From AC-32 sp963766375 (GTDB lineage Bacteria > Actinomycetota > Thermoleophilia > Gaiellales > Gaiellaceae), in NCBI GenBank assembly GCA_963766375.1, contig CAVXZG010000013.1:62001-126000 (forward strand): a stretch of DNA of 64,000 nucleotides. The letters are read 5' to 3'. The stretch's first letter is position 1; the number at the start of each line of letters is the position of its first letter. Positions 1 through 8,920 of this stretch are shown piece after piece. Both the position numbers and the translations under genes were made by a program. The notes beneath the pieces were generated by a model. It was not told where the DNA came from and did not search any database. It saw nothing but the letters and a program-made list of their open reading frames with translations.

Positions 1-306
1 CGAGCGGGAGGGCGTGCTCGACGAGGTCGAGCTTCGCGCGAACAGCGTCGAGGCTCGGCCCGACGGCTGGCGGGCGCACTTCCGCGTTCGCAGGTCGCTG
101 CGAGGCCTGCGGCGAGCCGTGCAAGCGCGGCGATCTCCCGAGCGGGTCGAGGTCGTCTACGCGGGCGACAGCCACTCCGACCTCTGCGCCTCGCTCGCTG
201 CCGACCGGGTGTTCGCGACCGACGGACCTCGCTCGCTGGCTCGACGAGCGTGAGCGTCCCGTACCGGCCGCTGACCGACTTCCACGCGCTCGCGGCCGAG
301 CTGTAG
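1..306 (+). CDS. C-terminal part of HAD-family phosphatase (MtnX/SerB-like), cut by window edge
   Basis: The frame is open from the window edge. It carries YAGDSHSDLCASLAADRVFA, which matches the motif III/IV region of HAD phosphatases of the MtnX/phosphoserine phosphatase type (GDGxxD followed by AD-VFA). The frame as written stops at 251-253. In neighbouring frames, however, the sequence continues as LARWLDERE and then VPYRPLTDFHALAAEL, a normal tail for this family, and ends at TAG 304-306. I infer two single-base frame changes near 228 and 255. The stop overlaps the next gene in a TAGTG junction, so the two were probably co-transcribed. The substrate cannot be told from the fragment. Confidence 0.6.
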   Translation, partial: RAGGRARRGRASREQRRGSARRLAGALPRSQVAARPAASRASAAISRAGRGRLRGRQPLRPLRLARCRPGVRDRRTSLAGSTSVSVPYRPLTDFHALAAEL

Positions 307-1106
307 TGCCGCTGCTGCGGCTGCCCGAGCCCTTCGACTTCGAGCTCTCGACCGAGCGCTTCCGCGCCTTCGGGCCGGACCTCGCGAACCTCTGGAGCGA
401 CGGCGCCCTGCACCGGGTGGTCGGCACGCGCGAGGTGCGCATCGAGGCGGCCCGCGGCGGCGTGCGGGTCGAGCCGCTCGACGCCGAGACCCGCCCGGTC
501 GTGCGCAAGCTGCTCGGTGCGGAGTTCGAGCTCGAGCCGTTCTACGCCTGGGCGCGCAAGGATCCGGTCCTGCGGCGCCTGACCCGCGCTTTGGCCGGCT
601 TCCGGCCTCCGCTTGCGCCCGACCCCTTCGAGACCCTGGTCACGTCGATCACCGCCCAGCAGGTCTCGCTCCACGCGGCCTTTGCGATCCGCAACCGGCT
701 GATCGAGCGCTACGGGCGCCGCGTCGGCCAGGCGTACTCGTTTCCCACCGCGAAGCGGCTCCGGCGCGCGAGCGAGGACGATCTCGTCGCGCTCGGCTTC
801 TCGCGGCGCAAGGCCGAGTACGTGCTCGGCCTGGCCGCCGGGCCGGTCGATCTCGACGAGCTCGCCGGCCTGCCCGACGACGAGGTGAAGGCGCGGCTCG
901 TGACCGTCCGCGGCCTCGGCGAGTGGACGGCCGACTGGTTCCTCGCGCGCCACCTCGCCCGCCCGCGCGCCTGGCCGGCCGGCGACCTCGCGCTGCGCAA
1001 GGCCGTCGTCGCGTACTACCCGGAGGCGGGCGACATCCGCGCCTTCGGCGAGCGCTTCGAGCCCTTCCAGAACCTCACTGCCCACTACCTGCTCACAGGA
1101 TCTTAG
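306..1106 (+). CDS. DNA-3-methyladenine glycosylase II-like (AlkA family, HhH-GPD)
   Basis: A 266-residue protein of the HhH-GPD base-excision superfamily, expected to remove alkylated purines from DNA. The helix-hairpin-helix is VTVRGLGEWTADW at about 199-211, and the catalytic aspartate is D227 in AWPAGDLAL, at the usual distance after the HhH. SITAQQVS at 114-121 is the conserved helix typical of AlkA/YfjP proteins. Length and order fit the AlkA family without an Ada domain. The GTG start overlaps the upstream stop (TAGTG), which supports this start. The frame is intact. Confidence 0.9.
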   Translation: MPLLRLPEPFDFELSTERFRAFGPDLANLWSDGALHRVVGTREVRIEAARGGVRVEPLDAETRPVVRKLLGAEFELEPFYAWARKDPVLRRLTRALAGFRPPLAPDPFETLVTSITAQQVSLHAAFAIRNRLIERYGRRVGQAYSFPTAKRLRRASEDDLVALGFSRRKAEYVLGLAAGPVDLDELAGLPDDEVKARLVTVRGLGEWTADWFLARHLARPRAWPAGDLALRKAVVAYYPEAGDIRAFGERFEPFQNLTAHYLLTGS

Positions 1107-1118
1107 GCTGGCCCCGCC

Positions 1119-2071
1119 GTGATCGTGCGCGAAGCAACCTGCCGCCGACGAGCCCGACGCTCGTCGAGCTCCTCGAGGCGATCTTCGAGGAGAACTGGGA
1201 CCGGCCGTGGCCGCCGCCGGAGGTCGGGCCGAGCTTCCTTCGCAGGCAAGCTCGTGCTCCTGGCCGAGGAGGACGGGGAGGCGCTCGGTTTCGCGTTCGG
1301 CGAGATCCAGCCGAACAAGCTCGCGCACGTGAACATCGTCTACGTCCGGCCCGAGCGGCGGCGGCAGGGCATCACCAAGGCCCTCCTCGCGGAGTTCGCA
1401 GCGCGGGGCCGCGAGGGCGGGGCCGAGCATCTGAGCCTCGACGTGGCCACGCGGAACGAGGTCGGCCAGAAGGTCTGGCAGCGCCTCGGCTTCACCGAGT
1501 GGGCAAGGCGTGTGGCCGTTCCGATCGAGACGCTCGAGAGCCGCGTGGCCGGCGGCGAGCAGGGCGAGTGGTACGCGTCGGTGCACGTCCAGACCGACGA
1601 CTTCGACGCGGTGCAGGCCGACGTCGCCAAGTACCTGCCGCGCTTCGGCGGCTCCGGCGAGGCCCGCGTCGCGCAACCGCGGAACGGCTGGGTCGCCGTC
1701 TACCACGAGCTGCTCGACCACGACCGCAAGGTGCGCGAGCGCCTCGCCTCGGAGCTCTCCAACGCGACCGGGGCGGTGGTCTGCGCGATCGCGCTCGAGG
1801 ACGGCGCCGTCGTGCGCTACGCGCTCTTCGAGCGCGGCAGCATCGTGGACGAGTACGAGTCGGTGCCGGAGTACCACGGCCCGCGTCCGCCGGGCGACGT
1901 CGTCGCCCTCGGCGCCAATCCGACGGTCGTCGCGCGCCTGACCGGAGCGGAGCCGGCCCGCGTCCGCGCCGTCGCCCGCACGGCCGCCTCACCGGCGGAG
2001 CTGCCGCCTGCCCCGGAGCTGTTCGCGCAGCTCGCAGACGTGCTCGGCCTCGAGGGCGCAGGCGTCCTTGA
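1119..2071 (+). CDS. GNAT N-acetyltransferase with extra C-terminal domain (frameshifted)
   Basis: Joining frames gives VIVREAT, then PTLVELLEAIFEENWDRPW, then KLVLLAEEDGEALGFAFGE. The acetyl-CoA loop RPERRRQGITKALL follows, and then WQRLGFTEW at the end of the GNAT fold. About 180 further residues, starting ASVHVQTDDFDAVQADVAKY, form a second domain that I do not recognise. One-base frame changes are needed near 1140, near 1245 and just before the TGA at 2069-2071. Without the last, the frame would run on into the next gene in the wrong phase. The substrate is unknown. Two hairpins follow the stop. Confidence 0.65.
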
Positions 2072-2113
2072 CGCCGCACCTGCCCGCAGCTGTATCGATC
2101 GGTCATTTCCGAC

Positions 2114-2164
2114 GGACGCACGGGCGAAGCCCGTCCGTCCTGAAGCGGCACCGCAAGCGGTGCC
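2114..2164 (+). terminator. Two consecutive hairpins after the GNAT gene
   Basis: The first stem is GGACG-C-ACGGGC / GCCCGT-C-CGTCC with a GAA loop (2114-2140). The second is GGCACCGC / GCGGTGCC with only AA between the arms (2147-2164). There is no T-run. They lie between the GNAT stop and the -10 box of the GST gene, as expected for a transcript end in a high-GC genome. Confidence 0.55.
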
Positions 2165-2170
2165 TAGGCT
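2165..2170 (+). promoter_or_regulatory. -10 box for leaderless GST transcript
   Basis: TAGGCT lies 6 nt before the ATG at 2177. That spacing would place transcription start at or next to the start codon, and there is no Shine-Dalgarno sequence. The same arrangement recurs through the window. Confidence 0.5.
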
Positions 2171-2176
2171 CGAAAG

Positions 2177-2746
2177 ATGCCGACCCTCTACACCGCCGAG
2201 CGCTGCCCCTACGCGGCTCGCGCGCGCATCGTCCTCGCCGAGAAGGGCCTCGACTACGACGCCGTCGAGATCGACCTCGACGACCGCCCCGCCTGGCTCT
2301 ACGAGAAGAACCCGCTGGGCCGGGTGCCGGTCTACGAGGAGGACGGCGGCCTCGTCCTGCCGGAGTCGCTCGTGATCATGGAGTACCTGGAGGAGCGCTA
2401 CCCGGAGCCGCCGCTCTGGCCGGCCGACCCGGCGGAGCGGGCGCTGGGCCGCCTCTGGCTCGAGCGCTTCGACGACCGGCTCGGGCACGCCTACTACGCG
2501 GCACGGCGAGGAGACGGGCGCGAGCAGCTCGACGCGAGGCTCGCGGAGCTCGAGCGGGTGCTCGAGGCACAGCCGTACCTGACCGGCCGCGAGTACGGCC
2601 TGGCCGACATCGGCTACGTGCCCTGGATCCTGCGCGCGCTCGAGCGCTTCGGCATCGAGCTGGCGCCCTCGCTCGGCGACTGGCTCGGGCGGGTCGCCGC
2701 CCGCCCCGCGGTCGCCGCCGAGCGCGAGCTCGTCGCAGCCCAGTGA
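2177..2746 (+). CDS. Glutathione S-transferase-like protein
   Basis: A 189-residue protein with an N-terminal thioredoxin-like GST domain and an all-helical C-terminal domain. It has Cys10 in ERCPYAARA at the catalytic position used by Omega-, Beta- and SspA-like members, the cis-Pro segment GRVPVYEEDG, and the PESLVIMEYLEERYP helix that contacts the thiol substrate. The C-terminal half has YLTGREYGLADIGY, the N-capping box region. It could be a thiol transferase or stringent-starvation-like protein. Actinobacteria generally lack glutathione, so the physiological thiol is unknown. The next gene overlaps its stop (GTGA). Confidence 0.85.
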   Translation: MPTLYTAERCPYAARARIVLAEKGLDYDAVEIDLDDRPAWLYEKNPLGRVPVYEEDGGLVLPESLVIMEYLEERYPEPPLWPADPAERALGRLWLERFDDRLGHAYYAARRGDGREQLDARLAELERVLEAQPYLTGREYGLADIGYVPWILRALERFGIELAPSLGDWLGRVAARPAVAAERELVAAQ

Positions 2747-3567
2747 GCCTGCCGCCGCTCGTCGACGCCGCCTGGGTGCAGGAGCACCTGGGCGAGCCGG
2801 ACCTCGTGCTCGGCGACGTGCGCGGCCCGAACGCTCACGGCCGCGGCCACCTGCCGCACTCGATCCCGCTCGTGCTCGGCTCGCCGCCGCCGCTGGCCGA
2901 CCGCGAGATCGTGCGGGAGTTCGCGGTCGAGGTGCAGCGGCGCCTGGGCCGCCACGGCGTCACCGGCGCCGAGCGGCTCGTCCTCTACGACCGGGGCGAC
3001 TGCGTCGGCGCGGCCTCCTCGGCCCAGGCGGCGTTGGTGGCGGGCCATCCCAACGTTTCGGTGCTCGCGGGCGGCGTCGCCCGCTGGCCCGGCGAGCTCG
3101 AAACCGGCGCCGTCGAGCTCGAGAAGACGAAGACGAGCCTCGAGCCGCACCTCGAGGCGGTGCCGACCTGGGAGGAGCTGCGCGACCGGCTCGACGATTC
3201 CGCGCTGACGATTCTCGACGTCCGCAGCGCCGACGAGTACTCCGGCCGCGGTGGCTACCCCTGCGACCCGCGCCAGGCGCACATCCCCGGTGCGCGCCAG
3301 CTCGAGGCCGAGCGCCTGTTCGCTGCACCCGGCCACCCGCACGAGCCCTGGGCGGTGCGGGAGCTGGTCGGCCTTCCCGAAGGCGCCGAGATCGTCGCCT
3401 ACTGCCACTCCGGCTCGCGCTCGGCCCTCGCCGCGCTGGCCCTGCGTGCCGCCGGCTACGACGCCCGCAACTACCCGGGCTCGTGGCACGAGTGGTCGCG
3501 CCACGACGAGCTGCCGGCGAGAGCGGTGAGCGGGGCCCGGAGGCCCCGCTCGATCGCAGAGAGCTAG
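2743..3567 (+). CDS. Thiosulfate/3-mercaptopyruvate sulfurtransferase (two rhodanese domains)
   Basis: A 274-residue tandem rhodanese. The N-terminal domain (about 1-120) is the inactive copy, with Asp where the catalytic Cys would be (LYDRGDCVG). The C-terminal domain carries the active loop CHSGSRS with Cys221 in YCHSGS. DVRSADEYSGRGGYP and HIPGARQLE are the CH2A and family-typical segments. It would move sulfane sulfur from thiosulfate or mercaptopyruvate to a thiol or cyanide acceptor in the cytoplasm. The GTG start overlaps the GST stop, so the pair is probably one transcript. Its TAG stop shares the tetranucleotide CTAG with the convergent gene. Confidence 0.9.
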   Translation: MSLPPLVDAAWVQEHLGEPDLVLGDVRGPNAHGRGHLPHSIPLVLGSPPPLADREIVREFAVEVQRRLGRHGVTGAERLVLYDRGDCVGAASSAQAALVAGHPNVSVLAGGVARWPGELETGAVELEKTKTSLEPHLEAVPTWEELRDRLDDSALTILDVRSADEYSGRGGYPCDPRQAHIPGARQLEAERLFAAPGHPHEPWAVRELVGLPEGAEIVAYCHSGSRSALAALALRAAGYDARNYPGSWHEWSRHDELPARAVSGARRPRSIAES

Positions 3568-4643
3568 CGCCGCTTCTTCGGCTTCGTGGCCTTGACCTGG
3601 TTGCTGGTCATGGCGGCGAGATCCTCGCCCTTGCACGGCACCGGCGAGCCCCGAGCGGCGATGGGCCTGTGCAGTTCGGTGATGTAGTTCTCGAACCGCG
3701 TCTGGAAGAACGTCGTGAACTTCACCGACGCCCGGAGGATCGAGTACTTGCCCGTCGCCGGCAGCTTCCCGGAGCGGCCGGAGCGCTTGCCCGTTCCGGC
3801 GGCGGTGGCGGTCGGGGCGGGCCGAGCCTTCTTCCCCGCGTAGACCCAGAGCCGGATGTTCTTCGGGTTGAGGCCCTGCACCGTCAGCTTGCCGACGAGC
3901 TTGAACCCCCTCTTGGCCTTCGCCTTCGCGAGGGTCAGCGAGGACGGAAGCCCGACGAAGGTCCGCCACTCGACGGTGCCCAGCGGCATTCGGGGTGCCG
4001 GTGCCCGGCGTGTACGGCGTGAAGATGCCGGCCCACTCGTAGCCGCCCTTCGCGGCCGCGTTCGTGAAGACGCCCTTCGACCGTGAAGTCGGCAGACACG
4101 AGCTGGGCGCCGAAGGTCGCGCCACCCGCGCTCGTGGGAATGTCGGGCGAGGGCAGGCAGACCTGCTGGGTCACGAACGGCCCGACCTTGTTGACGAAGA
4201 CCGGGATCGCCACGGTCTGGCCCTGCAGCTGCGTGTTCAGGACCCAGTTGGCCTGGTTCGTGGTGATGCCCGTGCACCTGAGCGCGGCCGCCTGAATCGC
4301 CGGGTCGGCCGGATTGGCGACGAGCACGTCACCGGAGAGCGGCAGGAGCGCGTCCGCCGAGCGCCTTCGCCTTCACGATCGCGAAGACCGAGCCGATCTT
4401 CGTCCCCGGTGCCTGCGTCAGCACGGCGTTGTAGCCGGCCGGCGAGAAGATCGTCAGCTTCGCGGTCGGATCGTCGTTCTGCGGCGCGACGATGAAGACG
4501 TCGGCGATCGTGGCGGCGCCGACCTTGTAGCTCGACTGCTCGATAGTCAGCGACGGTGTATAGGCGGCGAGCGCCGGTGCGGCGAGCGCGAGCCCGATGA
4601 AGCTGGCGCACGCCAGCAATGCCAAGCGCAATGAACTCTTCAT
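3564..4643 (-). CDS. Secreted protein of unknown function (frameshifted)
   Basis: The N-terminus is a clear signal peptide (MKSSLRLALLACASFIGLAL, then an APALA cleavage site), preceded by a strong Shine-Dalgarno (GAAGGAAGGGG). Reading on through three one-base frame changes (near 4330, 4075 and 3985) gives about 359 residues. These include ADVFIVAPQNDD, QTVAIPVFVNKVG, FTNAAAKGGYEWAGIFTPYT and LNPKNIRLWVYAGKKARP, ending in a lysine-rich tail KATKPKKRR. It looks like a beta-rich extracellular protein, but I do not recognise a family. Because every junction keeps a plausible protein, error is likelier than decay. Confidence 0.6.
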
Positions 4644-4735
4644 TAGCCCCTTCCTTCTCAGAGAATCCCCTGGGTACCGACGGTTAGAGACGAGCGTTTC
4701 ACCGCAATAGTTAACACCGAAACTTGCGCGAATAG

Positions 4736-5944
4736 CTACCGCGCGGCCACGAGCGGGCCGAACAGCACCCAGCGCGTGCCGCGGTAGCGGACCATCTTGG
4801 CCTTCCCGATCGGGAAGTAATTGGACGGGCTCGTCTTGATCGTCACCCCGGGGAGCAGGAACGGATTCTTCCGCTCGTCCATGTGCGTCGCCGCCCGCAG
4901 GAGGCTCTCGCGCGTGAGGTTGCGCCCGGCCCGCTTGAGCGCGTCGACCATCGAGAACGCGACCGCCATGCCGTAGAAGTTGTAGACGTCGGTGAACTTC
5001 CCGCCCGGGTAGTAGCGCTTCAGGATCGAGCGGTACAGAGCCGTGGCGGGGTCCTTCGCCCAGACCGGCGAGGTCGGGTCCTTGAGGAAGGAGACGCTGA
5101 GCGAGCCGTTCGTCTCCTTCCCGTTCGTGCCGAGGCGGGCGATCCCCATCACGGTCGGCTCGATCGAGACGGCGCTGACGTAGATCCTCGGGTGCCAGCC
5201 GAGCTTGTAGGCGTAGACGAAGGACTGGATCGCCTGCTGCGGCAGCGCGAAGAGCATGAACGTGTCGGCCTTCGAGCGGCGCAACTTGGCGATCTGCGAG
5301 TTGACGTCGGTGTCGGTCACCTCGTAGGAGGCCTTCGCGACGATCTGCGACGCGTGCTTGCCGAGCCCGCGCCTGAGGCCGTTCAGCAGGTCCTTGCCGT
5401 AGTCGCTGTCCTCGTAGAGCACGGCGATCCGCGCGCGCGGCTTGTGTGCGACGACGTAGCGTCCGTAGATCGCGCCCTCGCCTTCGAAGCTCGGCAGGTA
5501 GCCGATCGTCCAGGGGAAGGCCTTGTGCCCGCGCCCGATCGCGCTGGCTCCCGTTCCGACGAAGAGCTGCGGCACCTTGACGGCGTTCAGGTAGCCGCGG
5601 ATCGCGAGGTTGTGCTCGGTGCCGACGCTGTTGAAGATCGCGAAGACCTTGTCCTGCTGGACGAGCTCCCGGGTCCGGTCGATCGTCTTCGACGGGTCGT
5701 AGCCGTCGTCCCGGTAGAGGTACTTGATCTTGCGCCCGTTGACTCCGCCGTGGGCGTTGACGTACTTGAAGTAGGCGTTGGCGCCCGGGCCGACGACCCC
5801 GAAGGACGAGGCAGGCCCGCTGAGCGGCACCGTGCCGCCGAGCAGGATCTCCGTCGAGGTGACCCCCGGCGTGCCTAGCGAGGCGCCGCCGGCCGGAAGC
5901 GCTAGCGCAACGCAGGCGAGGAGCGCTGCGGCGACCGGCTTCAT
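4736..5944 (-). CDS. Branched-chain amino-acid-type ABC transporter substrate-binding protein
   Basis: A 402-residue protein with a signal peptide (MKPVAAALLACVALALPAGG) and a type I periplasmic-binding fold of the LivJ/Peripla_BP_6 group. Landmarks are EILLGGTVPLSGPASSFGVV, GVNGRKIKYLYRDDGYDPSK, the hinge-region ARIAVLYEDSDYGKD, and YNFYGMAVAFSMVDALK near the end. It would capture an amino acid or aromatic acid outside the membrane. No permease or ATPase genes are adjacent. The ATG overlaps the upstream hydrolase stop (ATGA), so translation is probably coupled to it. Ligand unknown. Confidence 0.88.
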   Translation of the reverse strand: MKPVAAALLACVALALPAGGASLGTPGVTSTEILLGGTVPLSGPASSFGVVGPGANAYFKYVNAHGGVNGRKIKYLYRDDGYDPSKTIDRTRELVQQDKVFAIFNSVGTEHNLAIRGYLNAVKVPQLFVGTGASAIGRGHKAFPWTIGYLPSFEGEGAIYGRYVVAHKPRARIAVLYEDSDYGKDLLNGLRRGLGKHASQIVAKASYEVTDTDVNSQIAKLRRSKADTFMLFALPQQAIQSFVYAYKLGWHPRIYVSAVSIEPTVMGIARLGTNGKETNGSLSVSFLKDPTSPVWAKDPATALYRSILKRYYPGGKFTDVYNFYGMAVAFSMVDALKRAGRNLTRESLLRAATHMDERKNPFLLPGVTIKTSPSNYFPIGKAKMVRYRGTRWVLFGPLVAAR

Positions 5945-7347
5945 CTCGAGACGGGGCTGCGCAGGATGGGGATGATCACGCGCGCGGGGCCGATCCTGAC
6001 TCGCGCCTTGGCCGGCATCGGCAGGTTCAGGTAGAGCAGGTTGTCGGGGTCCTGCGCGAGCGAGTTCGAAGCGAGGTAGAGGCGGAAGCGAGAGCCCCGC
6101 GGGATCAGCGTCGCCATGTCGATCAGGCCGATCGTCAGCTGCCGCTTCCCGGAGAGGCCGGTCGTGTTGACGCCGCCCTCGCTGATCACGATCTCGGCGC
6201 CGCGGCGCGGCTGCGCGGTCAGGACGGCCACGAGCCGTGACCAGCCGCCGGAGAGTTGCACGGTCACCTGCACCTGCGGCGAGCCGAAGGTCTCGACAGG
6301 AGCGGTCAGCGGTCCGCTCGTGCGCAGCGCGCGCCCCGGGCCGGAGAGCGAGTCGGATCCGCCAAGCCCGATGGTGAGCCGCCGCGTCGCGGGCAGGGTC
6401 GAGTAGGTGCGGAGCTTCCCGCGCCACGGGCTGGGGGCAAGCGAGACGGGCGCGAAGTTGGCCGGCGTGCCGATCAGGTAGCGGGTGAACCACTTCAACC
6501 CGAGCGAGGTCACCTGGGCGATGTCGGGCCCGGGGAAGGTCGAGGGGGTGTGACCGAAGTCGCCCACGTACAGCCGCTTCGGGCCCTTCAGCAGCCGGTA
6601 GCCGGCCCGCGCCTGGGCGATGTCGAAGGCGAAGTCGCGTCGGCCCTGGAACATGAACACCGGCGTCGTCACCTTCGCGAGCCGCGAGCGGCTCGAGCGG
6701 GCATCGGCCCACGCACGGAGCGCGCCGAGTTTCGTGCTGGCGATCGCGTCATCGCGGATCGCCAGCACCGAGGGATCGAAGCGGTTCTCGGGCACCGAGT
6801 TGAGGAACTGGTAGACGGCGCCCGACTTGGACAGCCGCTGCGGCGCCATGGCGCTGTAGAGGTCGGTCCAGGTCTCGACGGTCTCGGCCGCCGCCCACGG
6901 CACGCCCTCGACGAGGGAGCGCAGGACGGCGCCGCCGCCGAGCGAGATTCCCCAGGCGCCGATCTTGGCGCCGTCGATCTCGGGCCGGGCGGCGAGCCAG
7001 CTGAAGACGGCCCTCACGTCGGCCATCTCGCGCGGGCCGTCGATCGAGACGAGGCCGCCCGACTCGCCGTGGCCGCGGGCGTCGAGCGTGAGCACGGCGA
7101 ACGAGCCGGCGAATGCCCTGGCGAGGAAATCCAGATCCTGGCGCTTGCCGCCGAGAGCGTGGAAGACGACGATCGCCGGGTGGCCGGCCGGTGGCGGCGC
7201 GGTGCTCGGCTCGTAGAGCGTGGCCGCGAGGTCGACGCCGTCATTCATGCGCAGCGAGAGCTCCTGTTGCGTGTAGGCGGAGGCGCGACCGGCCGCGAGC
7301 AGCGCGAGCAGACAGGCGAAAACCACTGGAAAGACCCGGCGACCCAA
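5941..7347 (-). CDS. Secreted alpha/beta hydrolase, CocE/NonD (X-Pro dipeptidyl-peptidase S15) family
   Basis: About 468 residues. The TTG start at 7347 gives GRRVFPVVFACLLALLAAG, a signal peptide cut near ASA. The catalytic domain has FHALGGKRQDLDFLA, LDARGHGESGG, the nucleophile elbow GAWGISLGGG (Ser135), FQGRRDFAFD (acid) and YVGDFGHTPS (His). The last ~170 residues form the beta-rich jelly-roll domain typical of S15/CocE enzymes. It would cleave peptides or esters outside the cell. Its stop overlaps the start of the binding-protein gene, suggesting it releases a product that protein captures (inference). Confidence 0.82.
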   Translation of the reverse strand: MGRRVFPVVFACLLALLAAGRASAYTQQELSLRMNDGVDLAATLYEPSTAPPPAGHPAIVVFHALGGKRQDLDFLARAFAGSFAVLTLDARGHGESGGLVSIDGPREMADVRAVFSWLAARPEIDGAKIGAWGISLGGGAVLRSLVEGVPWAAAETVETWTDLYSAMAPQRLSKSGAVYQFLNSVPENRFDPSVLAIRDDAIASTKLGALRAWADARSSRSRLAKVTTPVFMFQGRRDFAFDIAQARAGYRLLKGPKRLYVGDFGHTPSTFPGPDIAQVTSLGLKWFTRYLIGTPANFAPVSLAPSPWRGKLRTYSTLPATRRLTIGLGGSDSLSGPGRALRTSGPLTAPVETFGSPQVQVTVQLSGGWSRLVAVLTAQPRRGAEIVISEGGVNTTGLSGKRQLTIGLIDMATLIPRGSRFRLYLASNSLAQDPDNLLYLNLPMPAKARVRIGPARVIIPILRSPVSR

Positions 7348-7379
7348 GGACGGAAGCGTAGAGCAACCTCGCGGCTTTC

Positions 7380-7385
7380 TACAAT
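7380..7385 (+). promoter_or_regulatory. -10 box for leaderless murI
   Basis: TACAAT lies 6 nt before GTG 7392, in the 44-nt gap between divergent genes. No ribosome binding site is present, so the murI operon probably starts as a leaderless mRNA. Confidence 0.55.
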
Positions 7386-7391
7386 CGCCCC

Positions 7392-8213
7392 GTGGATTCC
7401 AGGCCGGTCGGTGTCTTCGACTCGGGCGTGGGCGGCCTGACCGTCCTGCACGAGTGTCTCGTGACGATGCCTCACGAGGACTTCGTCTACCTCGGCGACC
7501 ATGCGCGGCTGCCCTACGGGCCGCGCCCGCTGGAGGAGGTGAGCCGCTTCGCGCGGGAGATCGCCGCCTACCTCGAGGGGCAGGGCGTGAAGCTGCTGCT
7601 CGTCGCCTGCAACACGGCGACCTCTGCGGCACTGCCGCAGCTCCAGGAGGAGCTGGCCGTGCCGGTCGTGGGCGTGATCACCCCCGAGGCCCACGCCGCG
7701 GTGCAGGCGACCCGCAACCGGCGGATCGGCCTGATGGCGACCGAGGCCACCGTCCAGGCGGGCCGCTACGCGCAGCTCGTGCGGGCGCTCGACGCGGGAG
7801 CCGAGCTCGTCCCGGTGGCGTGCCCGCGGCTCGTGCCGCTGATCGAGAGCGACGAGCCCTTCGGCGCCGAGACGACCGAGGCGGTGCGCGAGTACGCGGC
7901 GCCGCTGAAGACCGCAGAGGTGGACACGGTCATCCTCGGCTGCACGCACTACCCGCTGATCCGGCCGGTCTTCCAGCGTGTCTTCGGCCGCGGCGTCACG
8001 CTCGTCTTCTCCGCGGAGGAGACCGCGCGCGAGGTGGCCGAGACGCTCGCGCGCAAGGGGATCGAGAACGGCGAGGGCCGCGAGGGCACGTATCGCTTCC
8101 TGACCACGGGCGAGCCGGCGCTCTTCCGCGCTCTCGGCGAGCGCTTCCTGCAGCTGCCGCTGGGCGAGGTCGAGCACGTGGCGGTCGCCGACCTCGAGGC
8201 GGCTCCCGCGTGA
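7392..8213 (+). CDS. murI: Glutamate racemase
   Basis: A 273-residue glutamate racemase that makes D-glutamate for peptidoglycan. It has VGVFDSGVGGLTVL at the N-terminus and both catalytic cysteines: C73 in LVACNTATSAA and C184 in ILGCTHYPLI. HARLPYGPRP is the conserved substrate loop. Length is normal. The GTG start is fixed by the -10 box and FDSG placement. It heads an overlapping four-gene run murI-rph-mgtC-rdgB. murI-rph-rdgB adjacency is common in Actinobacteria. Confidence 0.97.
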   Translation: MDSRPVGVFDSGVGGLTVLHECLVTMPHEDFVYLGDHARLPYGPRPLEEVSRFAREIAAYLEGQGVKLLLVACNTATSAALPQLQEELAVPVVGVITPEAHAAVQATRNRRIGLMATEATVQAGRYAQLVRALDAGAELVPVACPRLVPLIESDEPFGAETTEAVREYAAPLKTAEVDTVILGCTHYPLIRPVFQRVFGRGVTLVFSAEETAREVAETLARKGIENGEGREGTYRFLTTGEPALFRALGERFLQLPLGEVEHVAVADLEAAPA

Positions 8214-8920
8214 CGCGGCACGACGGGCGCCGGCCTGACCAGCTGCGTCCGCTGGAGCTCGTGGTCGACTACCTCGAGCAGCCGCTCGGCTCGGTGCTCT
8301 ACTCGCAGGGGAAGACGCGCGTGCTCTGCACTGCGTCGCTCGACGAGCAGATCCCGCGCTGGCTGCGCGGCTCGGGCCGCGGCTGGCTGACCGCGGAGTA
8401 CTCGCTCCTGCCCGCCTCGACGGGCGAGCGCACCCAGCGCGAGGCGAGCGCGGGCAAGCAGAAGGGCCGTACCGTCGAGATCCAGCGCCTGATCGGCCGG
8501 GCGCTGCGTGCCGTCACCGACCTGGAGGCGCTCGGCGAGCGGACGCTCTGGGTGGACTGCGACGTGCTGCAGGCCGACGGCGGCACGCGCTGCGCGGCGA
8601 TCTCCGGCGCCTATGTGGCGGCCGCTCGCGCCCTCGGGAAGGCCGGGCTCTCGCGCGCGCTCACGGACTCGGTCGCGGCGGTCTCGGTCGGAATCGTCGG
8701 CGGCGAGCGCCTGCTCGACCTCGACTACGAGGAGGACTCGGGCGCGGAAGTCGACGTCAACGTCGTCAGGACCGGCGCCGGGCTGCTCGTCGAGGTGCAG
8801 GCGACTGCGGAGCGCGCGCCGTTCGGCCGCGACGACCTCGACGCGATGCTCGACCTCGCCGACTCCGGGATCACGACGATTCGCGAGGCACAGGAGGCCG
8901 CGCTCGATGCTGCTCCTTAG
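8210..8920 (+). CDS. rph: Ribonuclease PH
   Basis: A 236-residue phosphate-dependent 3'-exoribonuclease that trims tRNA 3' ends. The family start RHDGRRPDQLRP, the SQGKTRVLCTAS segment, GWLTAEYSLLPAST, the RTVEIQRLIGRALRAV signature and DVLQADGGTRCAAISGA are all present. The C-terminal half has ALTDSVAAVSVGIV and VDVNVV. GTG at 8210 overlaps the murI stop (GTGA). The stop lies 14 nt inside the next gene, so translation is coupled. Confidence 0.97.
   Translation: MTRHDGRRPDQLRPLELVVDYLEQPLGSVLYSQGKTRVLCTASLDEQIPRWLRGSGRGWLTAEYSLLPASTGERTQREASAGKQKGRTVEIQRLIGRALRAVTDLEALGERTLWVDCDVLQADGGTRCAAISGAYVAAARALGKAGLSRALTDSVAAVSVGIVGGERLLDLDYEEDSGAEVDVNVVRTGAGLLVEVQATAERAPFGRDDLDAMLDLADSGITTIREAQEAALDAAP

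Noticed and set aside
923..2071. Arg/Pro-rich forward protein covering the AlkA end and the GNAT gene
   Set aside because: It is a shadow frame. Only the stretch around 1141-1245 carries real GNAT sequence, through a frame change.
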